Shown here one piece after another: positions 44,387-55,922 of a stretch of 64,000 nucleotides of DNA. A program made the translations under genes and the position numbers. The stretch spans positions 12,890,839-12,954,838 of the forward strand of contig CM049316.1 of NCBI GenBank assembly GCA_026874595.1. Direction: 5' to 3'. The DNA comes from Sipunculus nudus (taxonomy: Eukaryota > Annelida > Sipuncula > Golfingiida > Sipunculidae). The notes beneath the pieces are model-generated. The model did not search any database. It saw nothing but the letters and a program-made list of their open reading frames with translations, and was not told where the DNA came from. Within the stretch, counting starts at the first letter, position 1, and each line of letters opens with the position of its first letter.

Positions 44387-47300
44387 GTGGAAAGAAAACT
44401 TGTCTAATAAGACCACCTGTCCATATATAAAGACCACCCTTGAGTGAACCTAATATGTTCATACTGATTATCAAATGCCTGTATATAATAAGTCCACTTC
44501 TGACCAGGTCTTATTACACAGGTGTCGAACTATATATACTGTAAATGTATATGTTTGTAGGTTATGATGTGGCATACTAATGCAGCATTCTTATGAAGCT
44601 TATAACATGTACTTTATTTAGTGTACCTCCGGATCCTGCTATGTGGTACAACATAACAGGATGAATATTAACCATTGGTGGGTGTCTGACCAAACACAGT
44701 ATTTCTTATTAATGTGGGTTACCTGAAAATATGCTGCTTGAGGAATAATTGATAAACACAACCAATAACCTTGCTCTAAATTCACACAGGAGGCGGCAGA
44801 TCAGAATCTGCATCAGGACATATAAGCTTGTGTGCATGTGTGTGTATTTACATGTGTTTGTGTGTATATGCCTGTGTATATGACTATTGATGAAGATATT
44901 TTAAAATCATAGTTGATGACACTAACGCAGCACTGCTTGGTTACAGACACGGAGGGATCATTCTGCTACGGCGATGAAAACTGCAAGACACTCCCAAATG
45001 GGATCTGTGAGGACAACAAGTGTATAAGTGGTAATTATATATACTGGCTTATCCTAACTGTGCATAGTTTTGAAGACCAGTTTAGTTTCAATCATAACAA
45101 TACAACAGAGGGGTCCTTTAATAATGAAGTATAATATAATGGCTAAAATATGTTAATATTTGTAGATTACACAACAACACACCCCTGACAAGTGAACATT
45201 TTTCTCTAGACAGGCCATAGGAATAACTAGCCTGTATAAAGATAACTTGTAAATTAATAAGCACCAGTTAAGACAAAAAGTTTATTTCCAGCCCTATATA
45301 CAACATGTTTTATTTACTGAATAAATTGTTTGTTAATGGTTTAGAGACAACTGAACATTTGTAATGTTTGACTCTGCTAGTCTTGGTAAATGTAAAGATA
45401 TAAAACAAGGCCTACAGGCCTAATTCGAACCTGTTCAAAGTTTGGGAGTATGAATGGAGGTTTCTTGTTAAAATTTAATATTGATCCTTTTATGTCCTGC
45501 ATATCTACCTTAGTCATTATGATTTCAGCAAAATGGACATTTCGGACCTGCCAGTTTCAGACTAGAACATTTTAAAACTATAATATGGAAAGTTGACAAG
45601 TGACTATGTGTATCTGCAGAAATCAGAGTGGGACAGGTGAAGTGAGGCATGGATTAAGTGGCAAGGGAAATAGAGTGAGGTGTGTTGCATATTAGCATGG
45701 ATTTCTGCAGCATAAATGTGAATGTAGGTGGTGCCACCTGTCATAAAATCGAGAAAACTGTCCAGGATGTATAAACCTGCAAAATTTCAGGTGGATAAGT
45801 CAAACCACTGCTGAGATATGAGTGATTTTATCCCAAGGCAGATGAACAGATGGATGGTGTTCATAAGTGGTTGCAGGTGGCACCACCAGTTTTGCTTATG
45901 ATGAAGAGCTATGTGAGATCTATACACAAGCAAAATTTTGGCCCAATCGGTCAAATGGTTCCCAAGATATGAGCTTGGATGTCTGCAGAGTAAACATGAA
46001 TGTAGGTGGCGCCACCTGTCATAAAATCGAGAAACCTGTCCAGGATGTATAAACCTGCAAAATTTCAGGTGGATAAGTCAAACCACTTCTAAGATATGAG
46101 TGATTTTATCCCAAGGCTGATGAACAGATGGACGCTGTGCATAAATGGTTGCAGGTGGCGCACCAGTTTGCCTATGATGAAGAGCTATGTGAGATCTATA
46201 CACATGCCAAATTTTGGCCCAATTGGTCAAACAGTTCCCGAGATATGAGCTTTGATGTCTGCAGAGTAAACATGAATGTAGGTGGTGCCACCTGTCATAA
46301 AATCGAGAAACCTGTCCAGGATGTATAAACCTGCAAAATTTCAGGTGGATAAGTCAAACCACTGCTGAGATATGAGTGATTTTATCCCAAGGCAGATGAA
46401 CAGATTGGTGCTGTGCATTATTGGTTGCAGGTGGCGCCACCAGTTTTGCCTATGATGAAGAGCTGTGTGAGATCTATACACATGCAAAATTTTGGCCCAA
46501 TTGGTCAAACGGTTCCTGAGATATGAGCTTTGAAGTCTGCAGAGTAAATGTAAATGTAGGTGGCGCCACCTGTCATAAAATCGAGAAAGCTGTCCAGGTT
46601 GTATAAACCTGCAAAATTTCAGGGGGATAAGTCAAACCACTGCTGAGATATGAGTGATATTATCCCAAGCAGATGAACAGATAGACACTGTGCAAAAATG
46701 GTTGCAGGTGGCGCCATCATTTTTAGTGTATCTTATACAGCTATCAAAGGGCTACATTTGTGCAAAATTTTTAGCCTGATCGGTCAAACGGTTCCCGAGA
46801 TATGCAGGTTTATGTGTGGAAACAGACAAACAAATGGATGCTGGGCAGCGAGGAAAGGTCAGAGGTCAACCAAAAATGAGGGCGCAGCAGTTTACATGTG
46901 ACCTGATGATAAACTCCGTTCGCTTAAAATGCAAACCAAGTTTTTTCAAACAGTTGAAAGATATAGTTCCAATAATCTGGGAATTCTGCATCTCAACATT
47001 GTGTCTAGATGTCTAGACGCTGTGTCTAGACGTCTAGAACATTGTCTAGACACCCCCCCCCCCAGCCAGGTCAATTGCCATGGTGATGTCTGGACCCATC
47101 TGTTTGTACTGAGTGACCTCTTGACTTGGGTGCTGAAACTAAGCATGTTGTCAAATCTGTTTTTAAATACAGAAAGGCTTTTTCAATTGGCTACAATGCT
47201 TTTTATAACTGTATTTACCCAATCTATTCTTATAAAACTGACAGAACCCTACCATAGAATAATTCTTGTAAAGTTTAAACCAATCAGCCTAACAGTTTCA

Positions 47301-50300
47301 TCATAAATCAGTGTATAAGCTAGAAGAGTTTAAAATTACATTTTCGCTTGTAAAAAACACATCAATATAGGTGGCACCACCAATACCTCAAAATCAGATA
47401 TGACATATGTGACAAACATTGGTATAAAATTTGGTGATTATAGCTCTAGCCGTTTCTGAGATTTTAATTTTAGTGTGCTTTTTCGGACATATGACTAAGT
47501 TCAACCTCCTGTAACTCAACCAAAAATCTTTGAACTGGAACCATTCGAACAAACTTGAGAGAAATTGTTCCAGGGATCATTTGTGTAAAATATTGGAAAA
47601 TCTGGCTGGACAGTTTCAGAGAAGAAGATTTTTAAAGTTTTTTAAGTTTTTTCTCTATAAAATCTAAATTAATGCAGATACCCAAAAATAAGCTCCAGGG
47701 CACCAAGTTTCACATGTGACTAATTCTTACATGAAATTTGGAGCTGCTAGCTCCGACGGTTTCTGACTTACAGCCATGGACAGCGGAAAACCAGGCCTGG
47801 ACGGCGGACGGTGCAGGGCTGAGGCTGTGCCATCGCATAAGTTCACAGGTTCGCTAAAAAATACAGGTGGCGCCACCACGTTTCAGGAACTGACAAAACT
47901 AGTCATGGTCAATATTCAAGGCAAGATTCATGACAAACCATGCATTCATTATCAAGATATTGGAGGTTTTGTATCAAATTTTTTACTATTCCAGGGGGGT
48001 ACTTTCAAGCCCCATAGCTCGAAGGATATAGGTGGCAGTGACCTAATTTCAGGTTTCCAAGGAGATTATTTATTGACCTCCCTGGATCTTTACTCATTGA
48101 ACTCTTGACCTATATCTGGCTGCACTGAATGAACTCTTGATCTATTGCCAAATCTGAAACAGTTGTCAGTTTCTCGACCTATTTAAATATACAGACACAA
48201 TCTTGGCCTGTTGGCAAATCTGTTTACACATACTGAAAGACTTTGGCTAAAATGCTTTTTTTTTCAAGCTGAAATATTCATAAACTTTTTATCAAAATAT
48301 CTAGATTAATAAAAAATGCAGTTCTTTCATTGTTAAAGGTCCAATAATTCTGCCAAAAATCATTCAAGTAAACTTGAACAAAGCCACCTAAGAATAATTT
48401 ATGTGCCATGTTACAGAAGTTATAATTGAAACAATAATTTTGTAGAAGAACAGTTTTGCAGTCCTCAGTTTGAGTTAGACATAATAATGGCCATAAGACC
48501 AACTTAAGCTTTTCTGATATAACTGAAAGAACCATGTCCTAGGATAATTCTTGAACTCTAAAAATTGAACGATTCAACTTGACAGTTTCATCATAAACAT
48601 TTTAGCTGAAAGAGGCTAAAATTACAAGGTTTTTGCCCATAAAAAACAGGTCAATGTAGGTGGCACCACAAAATCTGCAACTTCAAATATGAGTCATGTG
48701 ACCAACATTTGCACAATACTTGGTAATGCTAGCTTCTGTCATTTCTGAGATAACTATGTCAGTATGCTTACTTGGCCAAATGACTGTTCAGATTCGTTTA
48801 ACTCCACTAAAATTCATAAAATGCAAACCATTTGAAGAAACTTGAGAGGGCTTGCCTCTGGGATCATTTCTGTAAAATATTGAATAATTTGGCTGGACCG
48901 TTTACATGAAGACTTTTAAAGGTTTTTCAGCTTTTCCCCTATAAAATCTAAGTAAATGAAGATAGCAAAAAAATAAGATGAATCCCACAACATTTGATAT
49001 GTGACAGATTATTGCATAAAATCTGGGGATGGTTGATTCTGCTATTCCTGAGAAAGTATGGGTTAATATATAGGTGACCAATGACCCCCGTAAAAAAAAA
49101 AGGTCAATGCAGGTGGCGCCACCAATACCTGAATTTCATGACTCATGTGACCAACACTGGCATAAAATTTGGTGATGATAGCTCTGGCCATTTCTGAGAT
49201 TGTCACTTTAGTATGCTTTTTTTGGACAGATGACTAGGTTCAACTTGCTGTAATTCAGCCAAAATTCACCGAACTTGAACCATTTGAAAAAAACTTGAGA
49301 GAGATGGTATAAAAGATGAGTTTTTTAGCTTTTTCTCTATTAAATCTGAGAAAATACAGATTTTTTTTTAGATGGCTAATTTTTTGCATTAAATTTCATG
49401 ATGCTAGCTCCGGTCGTTTTCGAAATAGTATGGGTTAACGGATACCTGTGATTGTAAACATTGCCTGGCATGAGGAATATCTAAAATCATATATCTACAT
49501 TTTTTTAAAGTTTTTTAAAAAACATTCTTGTCAATATTAACCAAAGATAACCTAAAATCTAAATGTCTGGAGGCATGATGTAACGGATTCTGATAAACTG
49601 GTTCCAGGCCAGATGTATCTGCTTCACACAGCTAACATATATGGTAAAATGACTCAATTCAATCTTTATAATTCAGCCAAAATTCATTCTTTGGAACCAT
49701 AAAAGACAAATATTATAAGAATTAATCAGGGGATTATTCTTGTAAAATATTAATCAAATTGGCTTCAGTGGCGTCAGTCGAAAAACGTTTTGCAGGTTTA
49801 TAACTCATATGGGAAAATACAGCAAAATGGCTAAGTTAAGCTTCCCATAACTCAGCCAAAAATCATTGAACCAAAACCATATGAACAAACTTGAATTATC
49901 AACATCTAAGGATAATAAATGTGCGAGATTTAAGAATTTGGCCAAGTGGTTTTTGAGAAGAAGATCTTTGTAGTCACTGAGCTAAAATGGGCTGTTATGG
50001 CATATGACTAAATTCAGCTTTCCATAACTCAGCCAAAAGTCACTGAACTGAGACCATTTGAACAAAATTCAGAAAGCACTACCCTAGGATCATTTCTGTG
50101 CGATAATAAACAATTTGGCCATAGGGTTTCAGAGAAGAAGTTTTTTTGTAGCAGTCAGTATGATACGGGCACTGATGACCCTGTACAAAAAAAGCTGATG
50201 CAGGTGGCGCCACCAATACCTCAATTTCAGATATGACTCATGTGACCAACATTGGCATAAAATTTAATGATGATAGCTCCAGCCGTTTCTAAGATTGTAA

Positions 50301-51217
50301 TTTTTGTATGCTTTTTTGGACAGATGACTAAGTTCAACCTCCTGTAACTCGGCCAAAAATCACTGAACTTAAACCATTCGAACAAACTTGAGAGAGATTG
50401 TTCCAGGGATCATTTCTGTGAAACATTGGACAATTTGGCTAAACAGTTTTGGAGAAGATTTTGAAAGCTTTTTTAGCTTTTTCCCTATAAAATCTAAGAA
50501 AATGCAGTTTGCCAAAAAATAAGCAAATTCCGATAGAGTTTTTTAGTTGACTAATTTTTTGCATAAAATTTCGTGATGCTAACTCTTGCCGTTTTCAAGA
50601 TAGTATGGGTTAATGTACAGACGACGGACGTCTGACGACGCCACACCATTGCATAAGCTCACAGGTTCGCTCAAAAAAGTGTGAGGCTATGATTCAGAGT
50701 GCTTTCCGTCTTGATACACAATCATATTTGCCAATAGATGGCACTGCAATAAAATAAAAATTATTTGAAATATCTTTTGGTTTATGGAGAAATTAGTGAA
50801 ATAACCCCCCTTAGGACACACTCTGCATCATTCTTGACAGTTACAGACCATAAACATGCATATCTGAGTCATGGCATCAGAATAATTTTGTGTAAATTGC
50901 TCAAGAATTTTTACACTTCCGTTTTATAGCTCCTCTAAAACTTAATGATTTTTTGCCTAATTTCTTTTAGTGACCTCTGAATATAAAATTCTCATCTTCT
51001 GAACTCCTAGTATATATATTGTGTATTTTGTTGTATGTTGTAAACATTGAACACTTATATTCTGATACTAGTTGATTTTCAATTTTAAACATTAAACATG
51101 ATTTATGAAATCATATTTATGACGTGACCTTTCTTTGTCATTGCAGCGGGAGTAGCGGCAGAACTCTCCCTCATGGTGGCCATCATCTCCATGGCAACTT
51201 GGCTGTACCTGCACTAG
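29006..51217 (+). CDS. EB/EGF-like cysteine-rich secreted protein, probably GPI-anchored (gene B)
   Basis: Tandem paralogue of gene A. Exons are 29006-29017, 30037-30079, 31936-32091, 38991-39365, 39581-39721, 42732-42893, 44947-45030 and 51147-51217 (TAG). They total 1,044 bp, 347 residues, with the same phases (0, then all 1) and with exons 3 and 8 of identical length to gene A (156 and 71 bp). MFIM is joined to [14 protein letters not shown] as signal peptide. Exon 3 contains [13 protein letters not shown]. Exon 4 contains RKVGESC and [12 protein letters not shown] and is 42 bp longer than in gene A. Exon 5 has [12 protein letters not shown]. Exon 6 has CDGTKGMVC. Exon 7 has FCYGDENCK. Exon 8 encodes [20 protein letters not shown] and a few residues more, consistent with a GPI signal. 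Introns contain a retrotransposon, MITE and tandem arrays. EB-like modules; function not known. Confidence 0.85.
30300..30965. repeat. 60-bp tandem array, about 11 copies
   Basis: In gene B intron 2. The unit includes CCTTCACATTTGAACCAATA and CACTTTGGACCAAATTCAAA and repeats at exactly 60 bp. Central copies are nearly identical and outer copies diverge, as expected from unequal exchange. Because 60 is a multiple of three, an antisense frame stays open for 134 codons, but no start or splice context supports a gene. Confidence 0.95.
32063..32241 (+). repeat. 43-bp tandem repeat containing the exon 3 end and splice donor, left part
   Basis: Units begin at 32063, 32106, 32149, 32192 and 32235, exactly 43 bp apart. 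Unit 1 is the last 29 nt of exon 3 (CTCTGAGAAACTCTTCCAAT...) plus the donor and 14 nt of intron. Later units carry decayed donor copies (CATGTAAAT, ATATAAAT). The array is cut at 32241 by the BEL element and resumes at 38724. Confidence 0.9.
32242..32497 (+). repeat. BEL element 5' LTR
   Basis: 256 bp, TG...CA ends. Contains TATTTAAATATG as a possible promoter and AATAAAG near the 3' side as a polyadenylation signal. The following leader (TAGTAAACACAGTAGACCAC) has no clear primer-binding site to a common tRNA. Confidence 0.95.
32523..37832 (+). CDS. BEL/Pao gag-pol polyprotein
   Basis: 1,769 codons from the first ATG, 25 bp after the LTR. The N-terminal part (about residues 45-105) is coiled-coil-rich gag. 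CCHC-type knuckles follow near 470-530 ([27 protein letters not shown]). Next come an aspartic protease near 600 ([12 protein letters not shown], with DNG in place of the usual DSG/DTG), reverse transcriptase ([18 protein letters not shown] near 1020), RNase H ([12 protein letters not shown] near 1200), and integrase with an H2C2 zinc-binding region near 1545 and D/D/E in [15 protein letters not shown] and VWERQIR. The frame ends at TGA 37830 immediately after EATVNSRPI, where related proteins continue into the C-terminal domain. That domain follows in the -1 frame. Confidence 0.93.
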   Translation: MSDTEQDVRPEDSASQVLVSPSHVSTLSNASQTSLTPVDLRMKEEAKMAALQARVRVLKEKQALERRVHELKQQTELLNIEAELQASSAKAKVYKDYETMPIPVDIDNTGLAPHVNIENDKFVQASTPDATLPYGEISKEAAPTPNVSVDFKVHKTGLNPNAETYTSRPKPECKLSTKDIESKPALQPVQVQGATAINSDNHLSELLQRQNKISEMLVEQQIKSSLPKCEIQTFDGKLQNYRQFISAFEHNIGSVATNNSDKLQLLWQYTTGRAKQIVKGCMGRHPDIGYAEARKELEEEFGDDYQIAQAYKEEIDQIEPIRKEDKQKLKNLLTFVIIYHNAMAQNEFMGTSDQTSVIQTLVGKLPFKLRERWRTYAYKIKEYQKRIAVFADFVSFLKEQIRIITDCVYGNISDVPKQTSSLKDTRSVKPNYERKPKGASFVTNVQATNKSVSPHTGLSVKCALEKPCIYCGDNHAMESCEKLRCKSHADKLQFLKSKGLCFRCLNRLHMSKDCINARLQCSLCNYKHPTVLHIDRNYLASVPEGTRNTSVVENLEQVRSTCTSAKQDFADDVKTSKGALSIVPVQVRANNGERSIRTYAFLDNGSTDTFITEKLTKALNLNGRSTKIMLRTLRNTELVESQAITGLEISDLDGDNVVSVPKAYTQLELPVSRSDITMQQDIEKYSYLKDISLPCLDSDVDLLIGSNVPLAMEPWQVIKSQDNGPYAVKTRLGWAINGPLDCAASYVSSDQDAPRVLMNRISVDHVLEQQLINQYNHDFSERISDDIPEKSREDQKFLQMMNDSVTVNQGHYQTCLPLRSASVNMPDNRSMAEQSVLNLKRKLVKNTTVYSEYNEFVSNMLENGYAEEVPEAELERKDGKVWYIPHHCVYHPRKKKIRVVFNCAAKFHGVSLNDSLLQGPDLTNSLIGLLLRFRQEPVAFMADVQSMFYQVKVDPEDCDLLRFLWYPSGDLTLPPKDYRMLVHLFGAVSSPSCANFALRKTADDNKGHDPEVASTIKRNFYVDDCLRSVATEERATELIVNLKDVCAKGGFHLTKWVCNKPVSLRPLSGEECDTEERNLDLDHELRIERALGVEWSVQSDKFQFRILISDRPSTRRGILSIVSSIYDPLGFLAPFTLLAKRILQDLCKSKFAWDEEIPSTYLQLWYRWLTELPLLQDFDVDRCLQPTPNDFGTIRTVQMHHFADASELAYGTVSYLRFVSDTGKVHCAFLTGKSRVAPLKQITIPRMELAAATLSVRVNTMLRKELEIDIDETHFWTDSQSVLCYISSETARFKTFVANRVSVIRDGSQPSEWKFVESAYNPADNASRGLHAQTLVSNHRWIKGPDFLWKTDIDQSTTLRPDSRIRDDDPEVRKVQVSSVVVGSSNDVIDRFISYHSSWFKLKVRIAWILKIRKALRQRVHRAKTSLTADDLVSTSQQTSAEQTVSGFLTVADIDAAEHAILSYVQGKSFRREIDTLTNKGESLSGRQKRYVTKSSPLYRLDPYLENGLLRIGGRLGKASLPEYTKHPVVLPKNSYVSTLILRQVHEDTNHSGRNHMLCELRKKYWILQGYSAARKVVHDFVDCRKCRGKVGEQKMAELPSDRLTADEPPFTYVGMDYFGPFEVRRGRSMVKRYGVIFTCLTVRAIHIEVAHSLDTDSRINALRRFIARRGQVKVIRSDNGTNLVSARRELREEIDKWNQNKIHGFLLQRNIDWIFNPPLGSHHGGVWERQIRTIRQVLNVLLRNQTVDDECLNTFMCEVEATVNSRPI
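37829..38251 (+). CDS. BEL/Pao polyprotein C-terminal domain (DUF5641-like), out of frame
   Basis: 140 codons continuing the polyprotein in another frame. [37 protein letters not shown] and the ending are typical of the C-terminal domain downstream of BEL integrases. It overlaps the upstream frame by 4 bp at ATGA. The break is most simply a one-base deletion in an otherwise intact young element. A programmed -1 shift is possible but no slippery heptamer is evident. This part is unlikely to be translated on its own. Confidence 0.85.
   Translation: MRVSADPDDSEALTPNHLLLLKTEASLPPGTFKKEDVYSRRRWRQVQYMANIFWRRWTREYLPQLQERQKWLAPRRNYSRGDVVLVVDDTVPRNTWPMGQVTETFADKQGHVRKVKVKTKSRELDRPIDKLCVILEADNV
38463..38718 (+). 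repeat. BEL element 3' LTR
   Basis: Same 256 bp as the 5' LTR by eye, preceded by the purine-rich AAGGGGCCGG at about 38451-38460 as polypurine tract, and followed by the CTGAC duplication. Confidence 0.95.
38719..38848 (+). repeat. 43-bp tandem repeat, right part after the retrotransposon
   Basis: Starts with the second copy of the CTGAC target duplication. It continues the interrupted fifth unit (donor-like CCATTTAAGT) and about two more degenerate units (CTTTGAAAAACTATACAGAT and CTCAAAGAAACTCTTATGC). Confidence 0.8.
39884..42090 (+). repeat. Family F1 hairpin-ended repeat, copy 1
   Basis: Begins near GGACCCATGGGTCATGGCGC and ends with a hairpin at about 42056-42085 (AGCTCAGATGACTTATAGTT...). 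Contains TTTTGATATTAGGCAGTCTTG and a GACGATGGACAAAGG tract before the hairpin. The segment 39965-42000 parallels 51990-54760. It is interrupted by a MITE at 40733-41078 that is absent from the other copy. Lies in gene B intron 5. Confidence 0.7.
40733..41078. mobile_element. MITE with TGTTTCCATGTGC inverted repeats
   Basis: 346 bp with ends AAGGGGTGTTTCCATGTGC and its near complement GCACATGGAAACAGACCTT. The interior repeats CGTATGTGC/GCACATACG-type motifs on both arms. The equivalent site in the second repeat copy (about 52855-52870) lacks it, which supports a real insertion. The target duplication is unclear, perhaps TA. Confidence 0.65.
43485..43570. repeat. (ACAT)n(AT)n compound microsatellite
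   Basis: ACATACATACAT units run into a long AT tract in gene B intron 6. Open frames over it on both strands are repeat artefacts. A similar (TG)n(TA)n tract is at 44338-44381. Confidence 0.9.
44386..44525. repeat. Dispersed AATAAGACCAC repeat fragment
   Basis: AACTTGTCTAATAAGACCAC, AAAGACCACCCTTGAGTG and ACCAGGTCTTATTACACAGG in gene B intron 6. Similar strings lie at 9203-9290, 29935-29990 and 63590-63670, indicating a dispersed low-complexity family. Confidence 0.5.
45600..46830. repeat. ~277-bp tandem array, four units
   Basis: In gene B intron 7. The string CATAAAATCGAG recurs at 45742, 46020, 46296 and 46574 (276-278 bp apart). Each unit carries two GGTGGCGCCACC motifs about 120 bp apart, GATAAGTCAAACCACTGCT, and TTTGGCCCAATTGGTCAAAC. 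It ends toward 46830 in a cross-family tail (GAAACAGACAAACAAATGG). Confidence 0.85.
46831..50690. repeat. Block of diverged GGTGGCGCCACC-type repeats in gene B intron 7
   Basis: Several fragments share GGTGGCGCCACCAATACCTC, TTGGTGATGATAGCTC and AACTCGGCCAAAAATCAC. Two copies end in GCATAAGYTCACAGGTTCGCT plus A-rich sequence (about 47840 and 50654). A fragment of the F1 internal unit, inverted, is at 47870-48080. Most of it parallels gene A intron 2 (16480-18312). No exon is apparent before 51147. Confidence 0.6.
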
Positions 51218-51989
51218 AGGACATAAGGCACCCCCAGAAAATAATGACATTATTTTTGATGACCAGTGCAGAATGACTGCACAGATACAAAGTAATGAAT
51301 ATTTTTTTTCCAATTAAAAAACAAGGGACCCATGGGTCACGGCGCTCAGCTGATTGTGATTAGACTATAAATGTTTCTCCACTGTGATACTATATCGAGT
51401 CGAGAAAGCTTATGAATATCATGGACATGTTGGGCTATTATAAAGGAATGTAATGTAATATGTGAGTAAATGATCAATGAAATTACCTGACTGATGGATT
51501 AATAGAGTAAAATGTAGTGGTTTATTTTTATTTATTTAGGAGGGGTTGAAATCGTGATATATGTGAGCAAATATGAATGCAATGACAGCAGTAATAAGCA
51601 GTAGTAGAATGATGATAAGGCTATTTGTTGAAGGATCTAAAGTGTATGGTAGTCTGCAAGCTTTCAATTTGACAGATATGAAGTTATGCTTAACTATGCT
51701 GATGAAGTGATTTATGAATTTGTGACTGTATGACACAATATCTCTTTAGTCTGACAAGGTACATTTTTGTGATGCCCACTATGTCTACATATTACACAAT
51801 ATTGACATAATTTCTGGCATGTACATAGGTACCTATGGATGAATAGTTATACAAAATATTAAAGTATGAATATATCTGATTCATCTTGTTCTTGCTTACT
51901 GAGGCTGACTTTGGGATGGGGTCGGCGAAGGGAAAAGTGAGGGCAGCACGAAGGTGGATGTAGAAATATTCTATTGTAATGTTTTGCAT
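51218..51989. other. Gene B 3' flank
   Basis: Probable 3' UTR after the TAG. GGGACCCATGGGTCACGGCG at 51326-51345 is an F1-type terminal motif without the usual following sequence. Otherwise AT-rich with nothing recognised. Confidence 0.4.
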
Positions 51990-54760
51990 TTATATAAAAA
52001 TATGAAAAGCTAAGAGGAAAGGGGCCCTCCTACTTGGTTATAGTAAATTTCTAAATATATGATTGCAAACTAATACTCTGACAAGACTGTCATGAAGGAA
52101 AACAGTAAAAGTTTTGAGATACTGTGATGCATATGAAAATTTACAGATGGACAGGCAAGTGAACAGAATGGACTAATACCTTTATTTCACTTTCAAGGGA
52201 ATAATGCATTTAAGTTTATATATAAGCCTATTTGTTTTAAGCATATCCACTTTTTCCATTAAGAAGTTTTTATCTGAATCATTCTTTTTTATTTACAGGT
52301 TTTATAAATTTTTAATAAAAAAGCTGAAAATATAAGTTAAAATAATAGAATTGTTTCAAAAGTTGCAATCATTATATATACAGAGTAAAAAACTGAAACT
52401 ATAAGTTTAAATATTAGAATTGTTGCAAAAGTTGCAATCATCATATATCCAGAGTGTAGCTCATATTGGGTCATATTATGCATACACATATATTTTATTA
52501 TTTTTAAATCATAAATGTTTAAACTGAATTTAAAAGAAAATAATGCCACAACATGGCAACTACAAGAATATTCCTTGAATCACTATTAAAAAGTTTTGCA
52601 CACTGGAGTTTTCAGTACATGCTTAATTTTATTCACCAAAATAAAATAAAAGATTCAGTAAATTTGATAAAATAAAACATCTTTTCAAATAAAGTATACA
52701 CACTGTTGGTTGAATGAGGGACAAACAATATCATTGTGCTAATTACTATCCCAGTTTTAATTTATTACTGGAATTAATAGTCAATTTCACACCTGGTGAA
52801 GTTTTTACCCTTCTGAAGTAAGGAATTACTTATCTGATAAACATCCACACTTTCACAGCAATGTACACTTTAATCATTGTAACCCTGGTGGTACAATACA
52901 AAATCTAACTAGAATATCAGCAGAAGCTGACAAAAGCCCTCAGCCACAAGAACAGTGTTTAAAGGTGGTAACAGTAACAAGTACTAAATATCTGTTCTCA
53001 CATGGATGTATATCTGTACATGTCTCAGTTAAAAATTTAAAATGGAGAGGTATGTACCATGATTCATAACAATCCACCAAATGCTTCCTGAAAAATAAGC
53101 TTCTAAGTTTTATTCTATCATAAGCTCTGTGACCTTGAAAAGTAGGTCAAGGTCACCCATCTTCGAACTTGACTGGGATTTTGTCGATATACATCTTCAC
53201 CAAAGAAATAAAATTCCTACTGTGAATCCTTTTAGAGATATCCCGCTCATAAGGCCAAAGTTGAAAAATCCGATAAAAATTCATTAAAAATCAGAAATTG
53301 TAGGTGGCACCCCCAAACTTGTGCAGCAGTTACAGACCATCAGTCTCTATGATCATAGTAAGTATTGTGAAAATCCACCTAATGGTTCCTGAGAAATAAG
53401 CTTCTCAATGTTTTTTCTATAATCAGCTGTAAAACGTAGAAAAATAGGTCAAGGTCACCCATCTTCGAACTTGACCGAGATTTTGTCAATATACATCTTC
53501 ACCGAAAAAATAAAATTCCCATGGTGAATCCTTTTAGAGATATCCCACTCACAAGCCCAAAGTTGAAAAATCCGATAAAAATTCATTAAAAATCAGAAAT
53601 TGTAGGTGGCGCCACCAAACTTGTGTAGCAGGTACAGACCATCAGTCCCAATAATCATACTAAGTTTTGTGAAAATCCACCAAATGTTTCCTGAGTAATA
53701 AGCATATAAGGGTTTTTCTATAATCAGCTCTAAAATGTAGAAAAATAGGTCAAGGTCACCCATCTTGGAACATGACCGAGATTTTGTTGATATACATCTT
53801 TACCGAGGAAATAAAATTTTGACGGTGAATCCTTCTCAAGATATCCCGCTCACAAGGTAAAAGTTAACAGACGCCGGACGGACGGACAGATGGACAGACG
53901 GACGGCAAGACGGACGGACAGCTTGGGTGACGACAATAGCCCATCAGCCTAAGGGCTGAGGGCTAAAAAGTAGCATAGCCTAGAATAAGAATGAATCAAA
54001 TAGAGAAAATAATGACATTCATCTAGTTTATGCACCATCTGGGGGGGGGGGGGGTGTGCAGGGCAGAGGGGAAGCCTGCTGGTAGTGGCCAAGCTTAGCC
54101 AAGGCAAGCTGCCTGGGGTGTGTTACATAATGCAAGTGAAGGCTGTACTACTAGGTGGGCTAGATGTAAACAACACTTGACATGGTGTATGAAAACCTGA
54201 AAAAAAGCTATTCTTTCCAATCAATTTCTTTGAAATTTCAGATTTTAAAAGATTAAATCCTCATGTATAAATGCTGTGAAAATTAAATCAACAGTGTCAC
54301 AGTTGGACAAAATTTAAGGTATTGATTTTTTATTTATGCAAATAACTTGAAAAAATTGCAAAATTCATATCTAATTTTGGGTAAACAATTGAATCTTGAT
54401 TAAATAAAGTTATATTCCTGAAAAAAAAATCTCTAGGTTCAGCAATTTTCATGTTAGGTGAGTAAATAAATTTCCTGATTTTTTTAAAAACTGCATTATA
54501 TTTTGGCCCATAACTTCAAAATAATACCCAATACTGACCTAATTTTTGGTATGTTCATAGAAAATGTATGAAAGAATGTGAATACTAAATATGATCAAAA
54601 CAGATCAGTGGTTTTGATATTAGGCAGCCTTGAAGTGTAACAATGGCCTTTTTTATGGAAAACGGAGGTTTTTCCTTAATATCTCGAAGGAACAAAGTCC
54701 TAATGACCCAATTTGCGGTATGGTAGGAGATTTTTTGGACATCTAAAATTATGCCAACAG
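51990..54760 (+). repeat. Family F1 repeat, copy 2, with nested ~300-bp repeat array
   Basis: Parallels 39965-42000 (shared GATTGCAAACTAATACTCTG and TTTAAACTGAATTTAAAAGA). It contains an inserted block at about 52975-53968 with units near 53141, 53446 and 53744 (TAGGTCAAGGTCACCCATCT). That block ends in a GACGGACGG tract and a hairpin built on AGCCC...GGGCT. It retains an uninterrupted site equivalent to where the RAG-like element sits in the next copy. Confidence 0.7.
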
Positions 54761-55240
54761 CCTGGGGAGCTTAGAGATGTGCACTGAATGACCTACAGTC
54801 ATCAAAGTGGACTGCTTGACAATGTAAGGGAATACAACAAGAGCCTCTAAAAAAATTCAATAACTAGCCTAATTTTGCAGCTTTTATTTTCAAATTTCAG
54901 ATTTTAACAGATTAAATCCTTATGTGTACATGCTGTGAAAATTAAATCCACAGTACTTACAGGAAAAAAACGTGCCGTGGCCAAAGTTGGGCAAAATTTA
55001 AGGTACAAATTTTATATTTTTGCCAATATTTAAAAAAATTTAACACATTTTGATCTCATTTTTGGTATACAATTAAATTTTGATTAATTAAAGTTGTATA
55101 CTGAAAAAAAGTCCCTACCTTTAACACTTTTGGTCTTAAGTGACCAAATATCTTTCCTGATTTTTTTACAAAGTCCATTATGTTTGGGCCCATAACTTTT
55201 TAAAATTAAATAATACTGACTTAATTTCTGGCATGTACAT

Positions 55241-55278
55241 CACACCAGTCTACCTGCACTGTATCCCATATGTTTAAT
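55241..55278 (+). repeat. Left terminus of the RAG-like element (RSS-like)
   Basis: Heptamer-like CACACCA at the tip, 21 bp of spacer, then TATGTTTAAT at 55269-55278. The same 10-mer occurs at the other end with a 12-bp spacer. The vertebrate RSS heptamer is CACAGTG; CACAC is shared only in its first four bases plus a variant fifth. Confidence 0.75.
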
Positions 55279-55922
55279 CCAGCTGGGCCAGTAGTGGATT
55301 AGTGGATTCCCCCAGCACAGGCAGACTGTTAATGATATGCAGTGACGTAGCACATAGATACAGGTTGTTTAAGTATGGCGGTGACTTGCCCTTCTCTTAC
55401 ATGTATTTCATCACATCTGACACATTAACTGACCTAATGTGACATTACATACCAATCCATGAACCACCAAATTAATAATCCTGTCTAAGACTTTGCTGTG
55501 TCTGTGTCAGGGGGTAGCTCAATGCCCTGGGTCAGTGTAAAGTGCTTACAGGGTTCAACCTGAGTTTAGTGTATCGCTGCATCTGGTCTTGTATATATAG
55601 GGATAGTTCTCTTGTGTACTGTATGCGTTCTCCACATGGAAAATCCATTACGAATGTACCAACAGAAACTTGAAGTGATTATCTTTGACTTTATAACAAT
55701 GGAAATGCTGTTTCGATTTCATATTTGATGGAACTGTGGTCATTATCTTGACTCTTCCTCCCTAGCAACAGTGATATGTTGCCTGTGGAATTAATGCTTA
55801 AACATCAGACAATGGCTGATGGTAGTGCTTAGGACTTGAGGACTTGTATTTTGGTATGTATAACTTCATTAGGACATGTTGTAGTTATAGTTTTAGTGAA
55901 CCAGTTGTTTTTGTATATAGAA

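Noticed and set aside
55836-55922. Upstream extension of the RAG1-like frame to 55836
   Set aside because: The added residues are hydrophobic and unlike RAG1-type N-termini; the ATG at 55923 is a better start.
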